A stretch of 64,000 nt of DNA from an uncultured Mucilaginibacter sp. (GTDB lineage: Bacteria; Bacteroidota; Bacteroidia; Sphingobacteriales; Sphingobacteriaceae). The stretch spans positions 62,001-126,000 of the forward strand of contig NZ_CAJYGQ010000013.1 of NCBI RefSeq assembly GCF_913773635.1, in the 5' to 3' direction. The notes under the pieces are model-generated. The model was not told where the DNA came from and did no database searches. It saw nothing but the letters and a program-made list of their open reading frames with translations. Positions 27,176 to 36,185 of this stretch are shown here, piece by piece. The stretch's first letter is position 1, and each line of letters begins with the position of its first letter. A program made the translations under genes and the position numbers.

Positions 27176-28135
27176 ATGCATCCAACCATTAAAAACACCA
27201 TCGGCGCACTATCAGCATTACTAATAGCCAGCAGCCTGTATGCTCAGCAAAATCCTATTATAAATGGCTACTACGCCGACCCCGAAGGCATTAAGTATGG
27301 TGACACTTACTGGGTGTTTCCTACGTTTTCGGCAAAGTATGAAGACCAGGTATTGTTGGATGCTTTCTCATCTAAAGACTTAAAAACGTGGACAAAGCAC
27401 CCACGGATTGTAGATACAAGCGCTGTAAAGTGGGCTAAACGAGCAATGTGGGCACCCGCAGTTTTACAAAAAGATAAAAAGTATTACCTGTTTTTTGGCG
27501 CCAATGATGTACATAAGGGTGAAGTTGGCGGTATAGGCGTTGCGGTAGCCAATAAACCGGAGGGTCCGTATAAGGACTTATTAGGCAAACCACTCATTCA
27601 GGACATTGTAAATGGCGCTCAACCTATCGACCAATTTGTTTTTAAAGATAAAGATGGCACTTACTATATGTATTATGGTGGCTGGGGCCATTGTAACGTG
27701 GTAAAACTTAAAAAAGACTTTACCGGTATTGAACCCTTGCCCGATGGTTCGCTGTACAAAGAAATTACGCCTGATAAGTATGTGGAAGGTCCTTACATGT
27801 TTATTCGCAACGGAAAGTATTACTTCATGTGGTCAGAAGGTGGTTGGACAGGCCCTGACTACAAAGTTGCCTACGCCATTGCCGATTCACCTTTTGGTCC
27901 GTTTAAGCGCCTCAATACCGTGTTAGAACAAGACCCAGCTGTGGCCACCGGCGCAGGACATCACTCTGTCATTCACTCGGCTAAAGACAATAAATACTAT
28001 ATCGTTTACCATCGTCGTCCGCTTAATAAAAAAAGTGCTCACGAACGCGTGGTATGTATTGATGAAATGAAATTTGATAGCGAGGGACACATTTTGCCTG
28101 TGAAAATGACAGGGAAGGCTGAAGTGGCTTTTTAA
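27176..28135 (+). CDS. Glycoside hydrolase family 43 protein
   Basis: Five-bladed beta-propeller enzyme of the GH43 arabinosidase/xylosidase group, exported by a signal peptide ending SSLYAQQ. The three acidic catalytic positions are visible: Asp in YYADPEG (general base), Asp in QPIDQFVF (pKa modulator) and Glu in KYVEGPYMF (general acid). WAPAVLQKDKKYYLFFGA is the conserved second-blade segment. The length of 319 residues means a single catalytic domain without a carbohydrate-binding module. It probably trims arabinose- or xylose-containing side chains in the periplasm; no SusCD pair is nearby. Confidence 0.9.
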   Translation: MHPTIKNTIGALSALLIASSLYAQQNPIINGYYADPEGIKYGDTYWVFPTFSAKYEDQVLLDAFSSKDLKTWTKHPRIVDTSAVKWAKRAMWAPAVLQKDKKYYLFFGANDVHKGEVGGIGVAVANKPEGPYKDLLGKPLIQDIVNGAQPIDQFVFKDKDGTYYMYYGGWGHCNVVKLKKDFTGIEPLPDGSLYKEITPDKYVEGPYMFIRNGKYYFMWSEGGWTGPDYKVAYAIADSPFGPFKRLNTVLEQDPAVATGAGHHSVIHSAKDNKYYIVYHRRPLNKKSAHERVVCIDEMKFDSEGHILPVKMTGKAEVAF

Positions 28136-28420
28136 CGATAACCGTACTATGTTACACGGATGACTTTCATGAATTTAGCTGCGATTTTTAAATGATTTTA
28201 CTTACTTTGAAGTAAAGCAGTAAAACATCCCCTATTGAGTATAACTATATTGGGCGTGTGTAACTAGCATATAAATAAATAATAAGAATATGCTGTGAAT
28301 GAGATAATTAATATTACCTTTATAAACCGCCACAATTAATACCCTTCTACTTAGACGTTGCTGCCTCTTTGATCCGGTGATATTTAAGCTTCACGCTTTA
28401 CAAAATCCCGCAAACAGGTT

Positions 28421-28813
28421 ATGCTAAGAAATAGCTTTTTCAAATATTACCGCGTTTTTAAAAACGACACCATCGTTACAGAGGTATCGGCAAATAATTT
28501 CATGCGCGTACCACCTGTACAGTTCAAACGCGGCTTACCTATAGGCGAACCTATAGATGTACTTATCAGCATCCCTTATTTTAAATACTCCCTACCGACC
28601 GACGAGAACATGTTTTATGGTTATCTCACTAAAGCCAAAGCCATGGAAAAGGCAAAATCAGGCGCACTTATTTACATCAATGCAATGATTGCTGATGTAG
28701 AGCAAAGTATAGCTAAACTCAAGGCATATCGCGTGAGCCACTATGAAGATTTAAATATTAATCTTTTAGATGCCAACATCAGGCGGCTAGAAAAACTAAT
28801 GAATATCAAATAA
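28421..28813 (+). CDS. Hypothetical protein, first of a three-gene cluster
   Basis: 130 residues, soluble, no signal peptide. The N-terminal half has FKYYRVFKNDTIVTEVSANNF and a GEPIDVLISIPYFKY strand; the C-terminal half is helical (ADVEQSIAKLKAYRV). No family recognised. It is followed after 9 nt by a 43-residue gene and then a coupled third gene, so the three probably form one operon. Confidence 0.6.
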   Translation: MLRNSFFKYYRVFKNDTIVTEVSANNFMRVPPVQFKRGLPIGEPIDVLISIPYFKYSLPTDENMFYGYLTKAKAMEKAKSGALIYINAMIADVEQSIAKLKAYRVSHYEDLNINLLDANIRRLEKLMNIK

Positions 28814-28822
28814 CATCATAAC

Positions 28823-28954
28823 ATGAGTAAAGGAAAAAACGCCGTGAAGAGCGACAAAAAGGCGCCAAGTACAGAGGGCAAAAAAACACCGTCAGATTAT
28901 CAGTCGGGTAAATCAAGCGTATCAGAACCTGTAACAACTAAAAAGAAAAAATAA
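28823..28954 (+). CDS. 43-residue Lys/Ser/Thr-rich peptide
   Basis: Begins MSKGKNAVKSDKKAP and ends VTTKKKK. Highly basic and probably disordered. Its TAA shares a base with the ATG of the next gene (TAATG). This overlap and the 9-nt spacing to the preceding gene support real translation. Similar short basic peptides are scattered in Sphingobacteriaceae; the role is unknown. Confidence 0.55.
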   Translation: MSKGKNAVKSDKKAPSTEGKKTPSDYQSGKSSVSEPVTTKKKK

Positions 28955-29289
28955 TGATTATGAAAGACCAGACGGTTACCATGCAGGCTAAAATTTACGT
29001 GTACGACTTAAATAATTTGGCACGCGAAAACGGCTTTAAAGCCAACGAAGGCTGGGAAGTAAGCCGCGCAACCAATGAAGAAAAAAAGGAGCTGGAGAAA
29101 AAGTATCAATTAACCATATCGGCTAAAGTGCAGCCCGAAATACTGGCGGAATTATTTATAACCGTTAAATCGCAGTTGATATTGTCTAAAAATCTGATGG
29201 CTGGTGACAAAAAAACCGAAATGAATTTTGTAGCCAGCAACGATCAGCAGTATTTGGTTGCATTTAATCCAAACAGGCTAAAGGCCTGA
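28954..29289 (+). CDS. Hypothetical protein, third of the cluster
   Basis: 111 residues, soluble alpha/beta with a Glu/Lys-rich middle and a C-terminal FVASNDQQYLVAFNPNRLKA. Start codon overlaps the previous stop by one base; an alternative ATG lies two codons on. Not recognised. Confidence 0.55.
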   Translation: MIMKDQTVTMQAKIYVYDLNNLARENGFKANEGWEVSRATNEEKKELEKKYQLTISAKVQPEILAELFITVKSQLILSKNLMAGDKKTEMNFVASNDQQYLVAFNPNRLKA

Positions 29290-29887
29290 CATTAAATTAC
29301 CTGTTTGGGTGTAGATGCCCGAACGGGGCAATACAATAGGCGTCCGCATTACCCGGGCAAAGCCTTCGCTATTTAGGCAAAGGCTTCCCGCGCTATTTGG
29401 GAGGGCGGACCTATATGGTTTTTTATAGCCGAAAACAACGAATTAAAATATCTGGTTAAGCGCACGGCTTGCGTTTGATTATCAATCAACGGTATATAAA
29501 AGCATTAGGTCTCACAAATCTACGCAACAGTAAAAGCGTCTAAGTACCAAATTAAAGTACCTGTGGGTTATCGATGAAACGTGATTAACGATCAAACAGG
29601 TGTGTTATAATACTTTTTTCATGAGGAACAAAAGCGGTACAACCTGCCTTACCAATCCGTTGCCGTTTCGTCAGGATAAAAACCGTCTGCCAAAAAGTAG
29701 GCGAACTATCATCATACCAATTCCAGCGGAATGATGGTGAGCACCATTCTAGCGCATTAATACTACGGGAGATCTGACGAGACTTTCCATGATTGAAATT
29801 TGACGGGCATGCCTATTATGGCATCCCTGCTACTATTCCAAGCAGTACGTTTAAAAGCATATTCCTGTTCACTTCACTTGTATTTAT
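29290..29887. other. 600-nt gene-free stretch with a structured element in its first quarter
   Basis: Between the convergent hypothetical gene and the amidohydrolase stop. The first 135 nt fold strongly (see 29316-29424). The rest (29425-29887) has no convincing ORF, promoter or hairpin that I can support. Confidence 0.5.
29316..29424 (+). ncRNA. Structured intergenic RNA or repeat element, possibly a terminator
   Basis: TGCCC/GGGCA close a 5-nt loop at 29316-29330. GTCCGC (29342-29347) pairs with GCGGAC (29405-29410). Inside this, CGGG plus AAGCCTT (29354-29366, 2-nt bulge) pairs with AAGGCTT plus CCCG (29380-29390). TTTTTT lies at 29419-29424. The motif CGCTATTT occurs twice within it. It could be an RNA, a complex terminator or a dispersed host repeat. 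Confidence 0.4.
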
Positions 29888-32800
29888 CTATTGCTCTCCA
29901 TCACTGCTTCCAAATAAATACGTTTCGGTATTACCCACAGGAAGATTCATCAGATTGCCGGTTCCTAATTGCCACCAAAAACGCAGGCGGGGTTTGTCGG
30001 AATTTCCTATCTCGTTCATCGAGTCAGAGTCGAACAGGCGACCGTTAACCATAACATATTTGATGTTATCGCTATTACGTATATCATCTAACGGATTTTG
30101 ATTAAGTATAATCAAATCGGCGAGTTTGCCAGTTTCCAATGAGCCAATTTCTTTATCCATACCAAGATAAGCCGCACCATTGATAGTTGCACAACGCAGG
30201 GCCTGCATAGGCGTAAAGCCGCCCTGTGCAAGCATCCAAAGTTCCCAGTGGGCACCCAAACCTTGCAACTGCCCATGAGCGCCTAAATTAACACGAGTAC
30301 CACCATCGGCAATTTGTTTAACTGCACGCGCTATATTTATATGACCGTAATCACCATACTCAGATGTTGTACGCCTGCGTGATCGGCCATCTACAATTGA
30401 TGGCGGTGTAAAACTCAACAGATGTTCATTCTTCCACACCTCGCTGCGGTCATACCAATAGTTTTCTCCAAACTGAGTTCCGTAGCTTACTATCAAGGTT
30501 GGCGTATAAGCAGTTTTGCTGGCGTTCCAAAAAGATTTTACATCCTTATAAACAGGCCACACCGGTATGTTGTGTTCAATGCCCGTATGCCCGTCGGCAA
30601 TCATAGTCATGTTAGTAAAGAAGGTTGATCCGCCTTCAGGTACTACTTCCATTTGTAACTGGCGCGCTGCTTCAATTATTTGTTGGCGTTGTTCCCTACG
30701 CGGCTGGTTGTAACTTTTTACCGAAAATGCGCCTACCGCCTTTAACCGGCGCAAGTGTGAAAGCGCATCATCCAAACTGTTTACTACAGCTTTTGAATCG
30801 CCATCTGCCCCGTAAAGTATAGTACCGGTTGAGTAAACCCTTGGCCCTACCATTCGCCCTGTTCTTAACATTTCTGCCTGGCTAAATACCATTTCAGTAT
30901 TGCTCGATGGATCGTGAGATGTAGTAACACCATACGAGAGGTTTGCAAAATAATGCCAGTCCTGCTGCGGAGATATACCATCAGGACTTATACCTAGGTG
31001 GCCGTGTACATCAACAATACCCGGCATAATGGTTTTACCGGCAACGTTGTATATTTTAGCGTCTGCGGGTGGCTGCACATCCTTACCAACAGCCATAATT
31101 ACATTGCGGTCAATTACTATGGTACCTTTATCAATCACTTCCTCACCTTTCATGGTAATGATACGCGCATTTGTAAAAGCAATTTTCCCAGCCGGAACGT
31201 CAGCTTTTAATTTCAAGTTGATATCAAGGCCGGCAGTGTCAGCATTTTGTTGTCTTTCACTTGCGCCATCAATAAATGAAAAAGCCGAGCGGATGTCGCG
31301 TACATAATACTTCGGCCCCAAGGTCCACATTAGTTTTTGGCTGTCTTTACTCCAATGTAAGTAAGTTCCGGCATCGCGTGTAAGCTTACTAAGTGGTAAA
31401 GCCTTATTTGCCGATGATAATTCCTGCGCCCCGCCGGTTAACGTCATAGGCGTTATATAACAATTGAATAACTCGGTAAAAGCCATCCACTTGCCATCAG
31501 GACTTGGACAAAACTGTGTAGCATAAGTTGAAGTATATAGCGTTTTAGGAGCAACTCCGGGGCTATTTAAATCAAGCATCTTATAAGCTTTTTTATCGCC
31601 CTCAGTACTTTGATAAAACAACTTGGTATCATCAGCGCTAAATTGCGGTTTAATACCCTGATTTAAAGCACATTGCGACACACCGCCTAAAGATGAAACA
31701 ATGTAAATTCCTGGATTTTTACCAAATGCAAAACCTAGAACATCATTACCCTCGCCTTTACGATATACCACCTTATCGCCTTTGTTATTAAATCGCGGTG
31801 AATAGTAAAAACCACGTTCGGTAGTTAAGCGGGTGATATGCTTTGTGTAAAGGTCAACTAAATTAACCGAACCTTTTAACTCATCGCTCCATGTGGTGTA
31901 AACAAGCTGGCGGCCATCTGCACTAAAACTTGGCTCATACTCAAACTCCGGTGTTGCGCTTATGCGTTCCGGTTTGCCCGAAGGAAGATCTTTAATATAA
32001 ATATACCCGGCTGCATTAAATGCAACTTTTTTACCATCGGGCGAAGTGGTGAGCTGACGAATCATCTTCACATTAACTTCATCCTGAAAAACACGCTGCG
32101 GAAAATGTAATGCCTCGGTGATAGTTTGTTGCGATGTAACCTCAAATGGAACGTTTACAACATTGAGTGTCAAAATATCAAGGTTCCATATTTTACCTTT
32201 TGCATAAAAGATGATATGCAGATTATCAGGCGTCCAGTTAAAGTTTGGATATGTTCCGAATATAGCCCAGGTTTCCTGCTGGTCGTGGCTCAAATTATCA
32301 TACACAGGAAACTCCTCGCCCGAAGCAAGGTTATGTATATATAAAACTGATTTTAAACGATTACGTTTTACAAAGGCCATCAGCTTACCATCAGGTGAAA
32401 TCTGCGGCCTGCATGCCCCGCCACTACCACCCGTAACAGTCTCAATTTGCCCTGTAGTACGGTTAAGGCGCTTAATAGCGTATATGCCTTGATTAGGGTC
32501 TTTGTTATATTGAAAGGCAGGACCGGGAGTAACATCCTCACTCCAGTAAATATAGGTACCTTTAGGCGATACCACAGGCTCACCCGCATCCTGCTGATCA
32601 TTTTTACGTTTGGTTAGTTGTATACCCTCGCCCCCACTTTTATGATACATCCATAATTCGCCAGCGCCTAACGAGCGAGTATTAGTAAAATGCTTACGTG
32701 CCACAAAATATTGGCCGTCGGGCGTCCAGTAAGCGTTGTTAAGCAACCTGAAGCTTTCTTTGGTTACCGGATGCTTGCTTGCCCCATCTGCTCCCATAAT

Positions 32801-33124
32801 CCAAATGTTGTCGCCACCGTCGCGGTCGCTGGTAAAGGCAATGTTTTTTCCATCAGGGCTAAAACGGGGCTGCACCTCCCATGACTTACCACCTGTTAAT
32901 AAGGTTGCCTTTCCGCCGGTTACTGGCATACTATATATGTCGCCTAATAAGTCAAAGGCAATCGTTTTCCCATCCGGACTAACATCCAGATTCATCCAGG
33001 TGCCTTCATCTGTATTGATAGTTATTTTTTTGCTTTGGCCGGGAGTATTTTCAACGTTCCATTTTTGAGAAAATGCGTTGATAGCAGCAATGGTAAAAAA
33101 CAGGAAAAGTGCCAGCGGTTTCAT
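29888..33124 (-). CDS. Exported TolB-like propeller / amidohydrolase fusion protein
   Basis: 1078 residues with a signal peptide ending NAFSQ. Residues about 40-620 contain repeated PD40/TolB-type units (SPDGKTIAFDLLGD, FSPDGKNIAFTSDRDG and others) forming propeller blades. From about residue 650 an amidohydrolase domain follows: GTIVIDRNVIMAVG, then TIMPGIVDVHGHLG with the HxH metal motif, EHNIPVW and a C-terminal GSLETGKLADLIILNQNPL. This architecture is frequent in Bacteroidota periplasmic hydrolases and resembles prolidase- or imidazolonepropionase-like enzymes. The substrate is unknown. It is a single-gene unit. Confidence 0.9.
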   Translation of the reverse strand: MKPLALFLFFTIAAINAFSQKWNVENTPGQSKKITINTDEGTWMNLDVSPDGKTIAFDLLGDIYSMPVTGGKATLLTGGKSWEVQPRFSPDGKNIAFTSDRDGGDNIWIMGADGASKHPVTKESFRLLNNAYWTPDGQYFVARKHFTNTRSLGAGELWMYHKSGGEGIQLTKRKNDQQDAGEPVVSPKGTYIYWSEDVTPGPAFQYNKDPNQGIYAIKRLNRTTGQIETVTGGSGGACRPQISPDGKLMAFVKRNRLKSVLYIHNLASGEEFPVYDNLSHDQQETWAIFGTYPNFNWTPDNLHIIFYAKGKIWNLDILTLNVVNVPFEVTSQQTITEALHFPQRVFQDEVNVKMIRQLTTSPDGKKVAFNAAGYIYIKDLPSGKPERISATPEFEYEPSFSADGRQLVYTTWSDELKGSVNLVDLYTKHITRLTTERGFYYSPRFNNKGDKVVYRKGEGNDVLGFAFGKNPGIYIVSSLGGVSQCALNQGIKPQFSADDTKLFYQSTEGDKKAYKMLDLNSPGVAPKTLYTSTYATQFCPSPDGKWMAFTELFNCYITPMTLTGGAQELSSANKALPLSKLTRDAGTYLHWSKDSQKLMWTLGPKYYVRDIRSAFSFIDGASERQQNADTAGLDINLKLKADVPAGKIAFTNARIITMKGEEVIDKGTIVIDRNVIMAVGKDVQPPADAKIYNVAGKTIMPGIVDVHGHLGISPDGISPQQDWHYFANLSYGVTTSHDPSSNTEMVFSQAEMLRTGRMVGPRVYSTGTILYGADGDSKAVVNSLDDALSHLRRLKAVGAFSVKSYNQPRREQRQQIIEAARQLQMEVVPEGGSTFFTNMTMIADGHTGIEHNIPVWPVYKDVKSFWNASKTAYTPTLIVSYGTQFGENYWYDRSEVWKNEHLLSFTPPSIVDGRSRRRTTSEYGDYGHINIARAVKQIADGGTRVNLGAHGQLQGLGAHWELWMLAQGGFTPMQALRCATINGAAYLGMDKEIGSLETGKLADLIILNQNPLDDIRNSDNIKYVMVNGRLFDSDSMNEIGNSDKPRLRFWWQLGTGNLMNLPVGNTETYLFGSSDGEQ

Positions 33125-33459
33125 AGTGTAAGATTAACACCGCTAAAATAGCAAATGATTGACAGGAGTACTAATAACAGTAAATTAGCTTATACTGATG
33201 TTACAAGAATTTGACAACAAATGTATGCGAAAAGCAAATTGTGCGCAAGGATGCAAATTAGCTGATTTGCACTAAGAGTAGTAAAGATGATAATTAGACG
33301 GCTATGGCAAAAAAAATACCGTTCCGAATTAAATTCAGATTACAAAAAGGCCGTTAAGCAGCCTCCTCTGTTAAACTATAGGCCAAGAGGTCGTGGTAAA
33401 ATCAGGCTATAACAAAAACGCCGGAAGACGTAATATCAACCGGCGTTTTATATATTTTA
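33125..33459. other. 335-nt intergenic region
   Basis: Upstream region of the leftward amidohydrolase and downstream region of the leftward RRM gene. Apart from the RRM terminator at 33415-33449 I see no gene or strong signal. Confidence 0.5.
33415..33449 (-). terminator. Terminator after the RRM protein gene
   Basis: AAAACGCCGG (33415-33424) pairs with CCGGCGTTTT (33440-33449). On the minus strand the stem ends in TTTT followed by TGTTA. Confidence 0.8.
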
Positions 33460-33843
33460 CTAGTTCCAACGACCACCGCCGCGGTTGCTATCTTTTTGAT
33501 AGCCGCCACCGCCACCACGGTTACCACCGCCGCCGTAGCCACCACCACGGTTGCCACCGCCGCCAAAGCCGCCACGGCTACCGCCGCCGCCATTGCTTGG
33601 TTTGCGTTGCTCAGCCTGGCTAACTGCAATGCTGCGGCCGCCAACTTCAGTTCCGTTTAAACCATCAATTGCTTGCTGACCGGCTTCATCATCTGCCATT
33701 TCAACAAAGCCAAAGCCTTTACTGCGACCGGTTTCCCTGTCAATAATAAGTTTTACTGAGTTTACCTCTCCGTATGCTTCAAAGAGTTGTTTTAAATCTG
33801 CTTCCTCTAAGCGATAAGGAAGGCTTCCTACAAAAATGTTCAT
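33460..33843 (-). CDS. Glycine-rich RNA-binding protein (RRM)
   Basis: Single RNA-recognition motif with RNP2 IFVGSL (residues 3-8) and RNP1 KGFGFVEM (42-49), followed by a disordered Gly/Arg/Asn/Tyr-rich tail with RGG-like boxes. Proteins of this plan are abundant in Bacteroidota and are proposed RNA chaperones or global post-transcriptional regulators, since many members lack Hfq. The ATG at 33843 is chosen; the upstream TTG would add one residue. The upstream region has an AAGCATGCTT palindrome at 33868-33877. Confidence 0.93.
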   Translation of the reverse strand: MNIFVGSLPYRLEEADLKQLFEAYGEVNSVKLIIDRETGRSKGFGFVEMADDEAGQQAIDGLNGTEVGGRSIAVSQAEQRKPSNGGGGSRGGFGGGGNRGGGYGGGGNRGGGGGYQKDSNRGGGRWN

Positions 33844-34028
33844 CAATTTTAAATTATCATTTTATCAAGCATGCTTGCTTAACACCGCAATTAACATAAA
33901 AATTTCTGCATTTGTTCAATATTCATCGTTATAAAAAAATTATTTTTTGACGAATTACAATTTTCGCCATTAAATGACTACAAATGAGGCATTTTAAAGC
34001 AGATTATGTACTATTAATTAACAAAAAG

Positions 34029-34781
34029 TTAACGGCCGCGGCTCTTTGAAAGTATGATCATGGTATGGCTTAGCATAGCAGTGCCACCCTCCCAGCCTTC
34101 ATGCCCGGGAATAACGAAAGCGGCATCACCGTATTTGGTAAATAATTTACGTGCAGCATGTGTCCACTGCTCTGTGTTACTCCCGGGAGTATCAGGGATT
34201 GCTTTTGAGTCAAAACTTCGCACTAAACAGCCTCCAAACAACACTTTACTATCCGGAAACCAAACCACCAGGTTATCTAAACTATGCCCTGCGCCTGGGT
34301 AAAAAGTTTCAAGTTTTACATTACCAAAGGTTATCGTAGTATCGCTCTCAAATGTATAAGCAGCTTGCTTTTCGTCGCTTCCTGAGGTTAAACTTTGAGT
34401 TAATAAGCTGCTGTAAGTTTTCGCCCCATGCTTTTTTAACCACTCAAGCCCTGCAGTGCGATCACTATGATGATGAGTTACAACACATAGAGCAATCTTT
34501 TGGTGGTGTTTCTTTTCGAGAGTGTCAGCCAGCTGTATCGTTTGAGCCTCGTCCCATGGGGTATCAATTAATACAATGCCATCATTGGTTACAACATACA
34601 ACCCATTTGCCGGAAACAAGTCTTCACCCTCATCAGGCTTACCATATGAGGTGTACACGTAAAAATTTTCGTAAAGGTGTGATGTTGAAATTACAGGAGG
34701 CTTTCCATCTGCAAAAGTTAACGCAGAATTTGAAAGCAAAACAAACAGTAAAATAACCTTATAAATCTTTGTAAAATCCAT
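34029..34781 (-). CDS. Subclass B1 metallo-beta-lactamase
   Basis: Periplasmic zinc beta-lactamase with signal peptide (ending about residue 24), 250 residues. All B1 zinc ligands are visible: H103, H105 and D107 in HHHSDR, H166 in GAGHS, C185 in GGCLVRS and H227 in PGHEGW. The Cys ligand and the length distinguish B1 from B2 and B3. It is related in layout to chromosomal enzymes of other Bacteroidota, so carbapenem hydrolysis is likely, but activity is inferred. No insertion sequence or integron lies beside it, suggesting an intrinsic gene. Confidence 0.9.
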   Translation of the reverse strand: MDFTKIYKVILLFVLLSNSALTFADGKPPVISTSHLYENFYVYTSYGKPDEGEDLFPANGLYVVTNDGIVLIDTPWDEAQTIQLADTLEKKHHQKIALCVVTHHHSDRTAGLEWLKKHGAKTYSSLLTQSLTSGSDEKQAAYTFESDTTITFGNVKLETFYPGAGHSLDNLVVWFPDSKVLFGGCLVRSFDSKAIPDTPGSNTEQWTHAARKLFTKYGDAAFVIPGHEGWEGGTAMLSHTMIILSKSRGR

Positions 34782-35145
34782 TCGGCGGTTCAGTTAATAG
34801 TTTCAGTAAAAATCAAATCTAATATTTTAATGTACAAATACAATGCCTTGACCGGCATGACGATTATTGGACTTTAAGGCACCGCCTGCGTTTAAACACT
34901 AATAAGCTATAGATTATTTATACCGCATAGGAAATTCATATAACATTATGACGTGTTAAATTGGGGGAACATCATAAAAGATAAAGACGGCGAAAATTTT
35001 AATTAATATGCCGTACATACTTGAAAGCCACGCTACTTGTTTAGAATGATTACGAATTTTGCATTTGTGCTTTGCTCAGACGATAATTACAGCAATAATG
35101 TATATCTTTGTGTTCTATAAAAATTAATTAATTAATAAGAAAACC
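34782..35145. other. 364-nt divergent intergenic region
   Basis: Holds the promoters of the leftward beta-lactamase and the rightward receiver gene. Only the -7 box TATCTTTG at 35103-35110 stands out; no repressor-like palindrome or bla-type regulator site is visible. Confidence 0.5.
35103..35110 (+). promoter_or_regulatory. -7 box of the receiver-domain gene
   Basis: TATCTTTG matches TAnnTTTG. It lies 35 nt before the GTG start at 35146. A TTTG at 35071-35074 is too far (28 nt) to be an ideal -33 box. Confidence 0.45.
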
Positions 35146-35508
35146 GTGAAGATTGTAGTGATAGAGGATAATCCGGATATCAGTGAGATTATGGATTATA
35201 TACTGAAGGATGATGGTTATGAAGTAATCTCATCTGAAGATGGTACAATCGCTGATCAATTTCACGAAATTAAACCTGATTTAGTTTTAATGGACGAATT
35301 ATTACCCGGCAAACGCGGTAGTGAGTGGTGCAGCATTATTAAATCAGATCCAAGTAGGCAACACATCCCCGTTGTACTGGTATCAACCATCCCCAATATC
35401 GAGCAATTAGCTCAAAAAAGCGGTGCCGACGGTTATTTAGAAAAACCATTCAACATAGGCAGCCTGAGCGATTTAATAAAGGAATTTGCTGCTAAGAAGA
35501 ATCAATAA
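35146..35508 (+). CDS. Stand-alone response regulator receiver domain (CheY-like)
   Basis: 120 residues, a complete receiver with no output domain. Acidic pocket residues E7/D8, phospho-acceptor D50 in LVLMDELLPG, S80 (switch) and K100 in LEKPF are present. The start is GTG, the only codon giving the normal first beta strand KIVVIEDN. No histidine kinase is adjacent, so it is an orphan that may act in a phosphorelay or by protein-protein contacts. It lies upstream of an unknown lipoprotein but the 124-nt gap argues against tight coupling. Confidence 0.9.
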   Translation: MKIVVIEDNPDISEIMDYILKDDGYEVISSEDGTIADQFHEIKPDLVLMDELLPGKRGSEWCSIIKSDPSRQHIPVVLVSTIPNIEQLAQKSGADGYLEKPFNIGSLSDLIKEFAAKKNQ

Positions 35509-35632
35509 TCAGAATTATTTCAGCAGGCCTTTTTTAATAACCCTCAGCTGTTGTGATTTTTGTTGCGAACTATTGCAACAAAACGCGCACAATGAGGTTA
35601 AGTGTATGCAATAGTTTATAATACACTTATTT

Positions 35633-36133
35633 ATGAAAAAAATAAAGGCCCTATGTGCCTCATTTGCAGCTACAGCCGCTTTAAGTTTGGTTATCTCTTG
35701 TCAAAGCTCTCCGCAGCAACAGGACACTAATGATACTACCAATTCTAAAAAGAAAATTAAACGCGGCAAAATCACCAAACGCACACAGGATGGATGCTAT
35801 GCTAAGGTAAGTGGCCAGCAAATGAAAGACACTTTGTTTGTGAAGTTACATGTGGAAAATGACAAGGTAAGTGGCGATATGATGGAAACGATATTTGAGA
35901 AGGACCGCCGTAAGGGAACTATAAGCGGTACTATTGAAAAAGACAACATTATTAAAGCTACCTGGACGTTTATGCAGGAGGGCATGACCGATTCCATGAA
36001 AGTGGCATTCAGGCTTACCCATGCAGGCTTAATGCAACAGCCTTTAAAGGTAGATGCAGCTACCGGTCGCCAGGTTCCGGACACAAGCTCACCTTACTCC
36101 ATATTACTTAAACCTGCTGATTGCAATAAATAA
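35633..36133 (+). CDS. Hypothetical lipoprotein
   Basis: 166 residues, lipoprotein signal ending LVISC, then a Gln/Asp/Thr/Lys-rich linker and a probable small beta-barrel (GCYAKVSGQQMKDTLFVKLHVENDKVSGDM, then GTISGTIEKDNIIKATWTF). The pattern resembles small calycin-like periplasmic proteins of Bacteroidota; no family name is certain. It ends just before the terminator that marks the left border of the prophage-like region. Confidence 0.65.
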   Translation: MKKIKALCASFAATAALSLVISCQSSPQQQDTNDTTNSKKKIKRGKITKRTQDGCYAKVSGQQMKDTLFVKLHVENDKVSGDMMETIFEKDRRKGTISGTIEKDNIIKATWTFMQEGMTDSMKVAFRLTHAGLMQQPLKVDAATGRQVPDTSSPYSILLKPADCNK

Positions 36134-36153
36134 ACACTTATTGTTATAAAAGT

Positions 36154-36185
36154 AAAAAGCACAATCACTAATGATTGTGCTTTTT
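36154..36185. terminator. Bidirectional terminator at the left edge of the prophage-like region
   Basis: 14-bp perfect stem (36154-36167 with 36172-36185) and the 4-nt loop CTAA. The stop codon of the leftward repressor gene (36168-36170) is in the loop, so both the lipoprotein and the repressor end here. Confidence 0.85.

Noticed and set aside
33393..33623. His/Arg-rich plus-strand ORF
   Set aside because: Shadow of the Gly/Arg-rich tail of the RRM protein on the other strand.
34352..34756. 134-residue plus-strand ORF
   Set aside because: Antisense to the B1 metallo-beta-lactamase, whose catalytic motifs are unmistakable.
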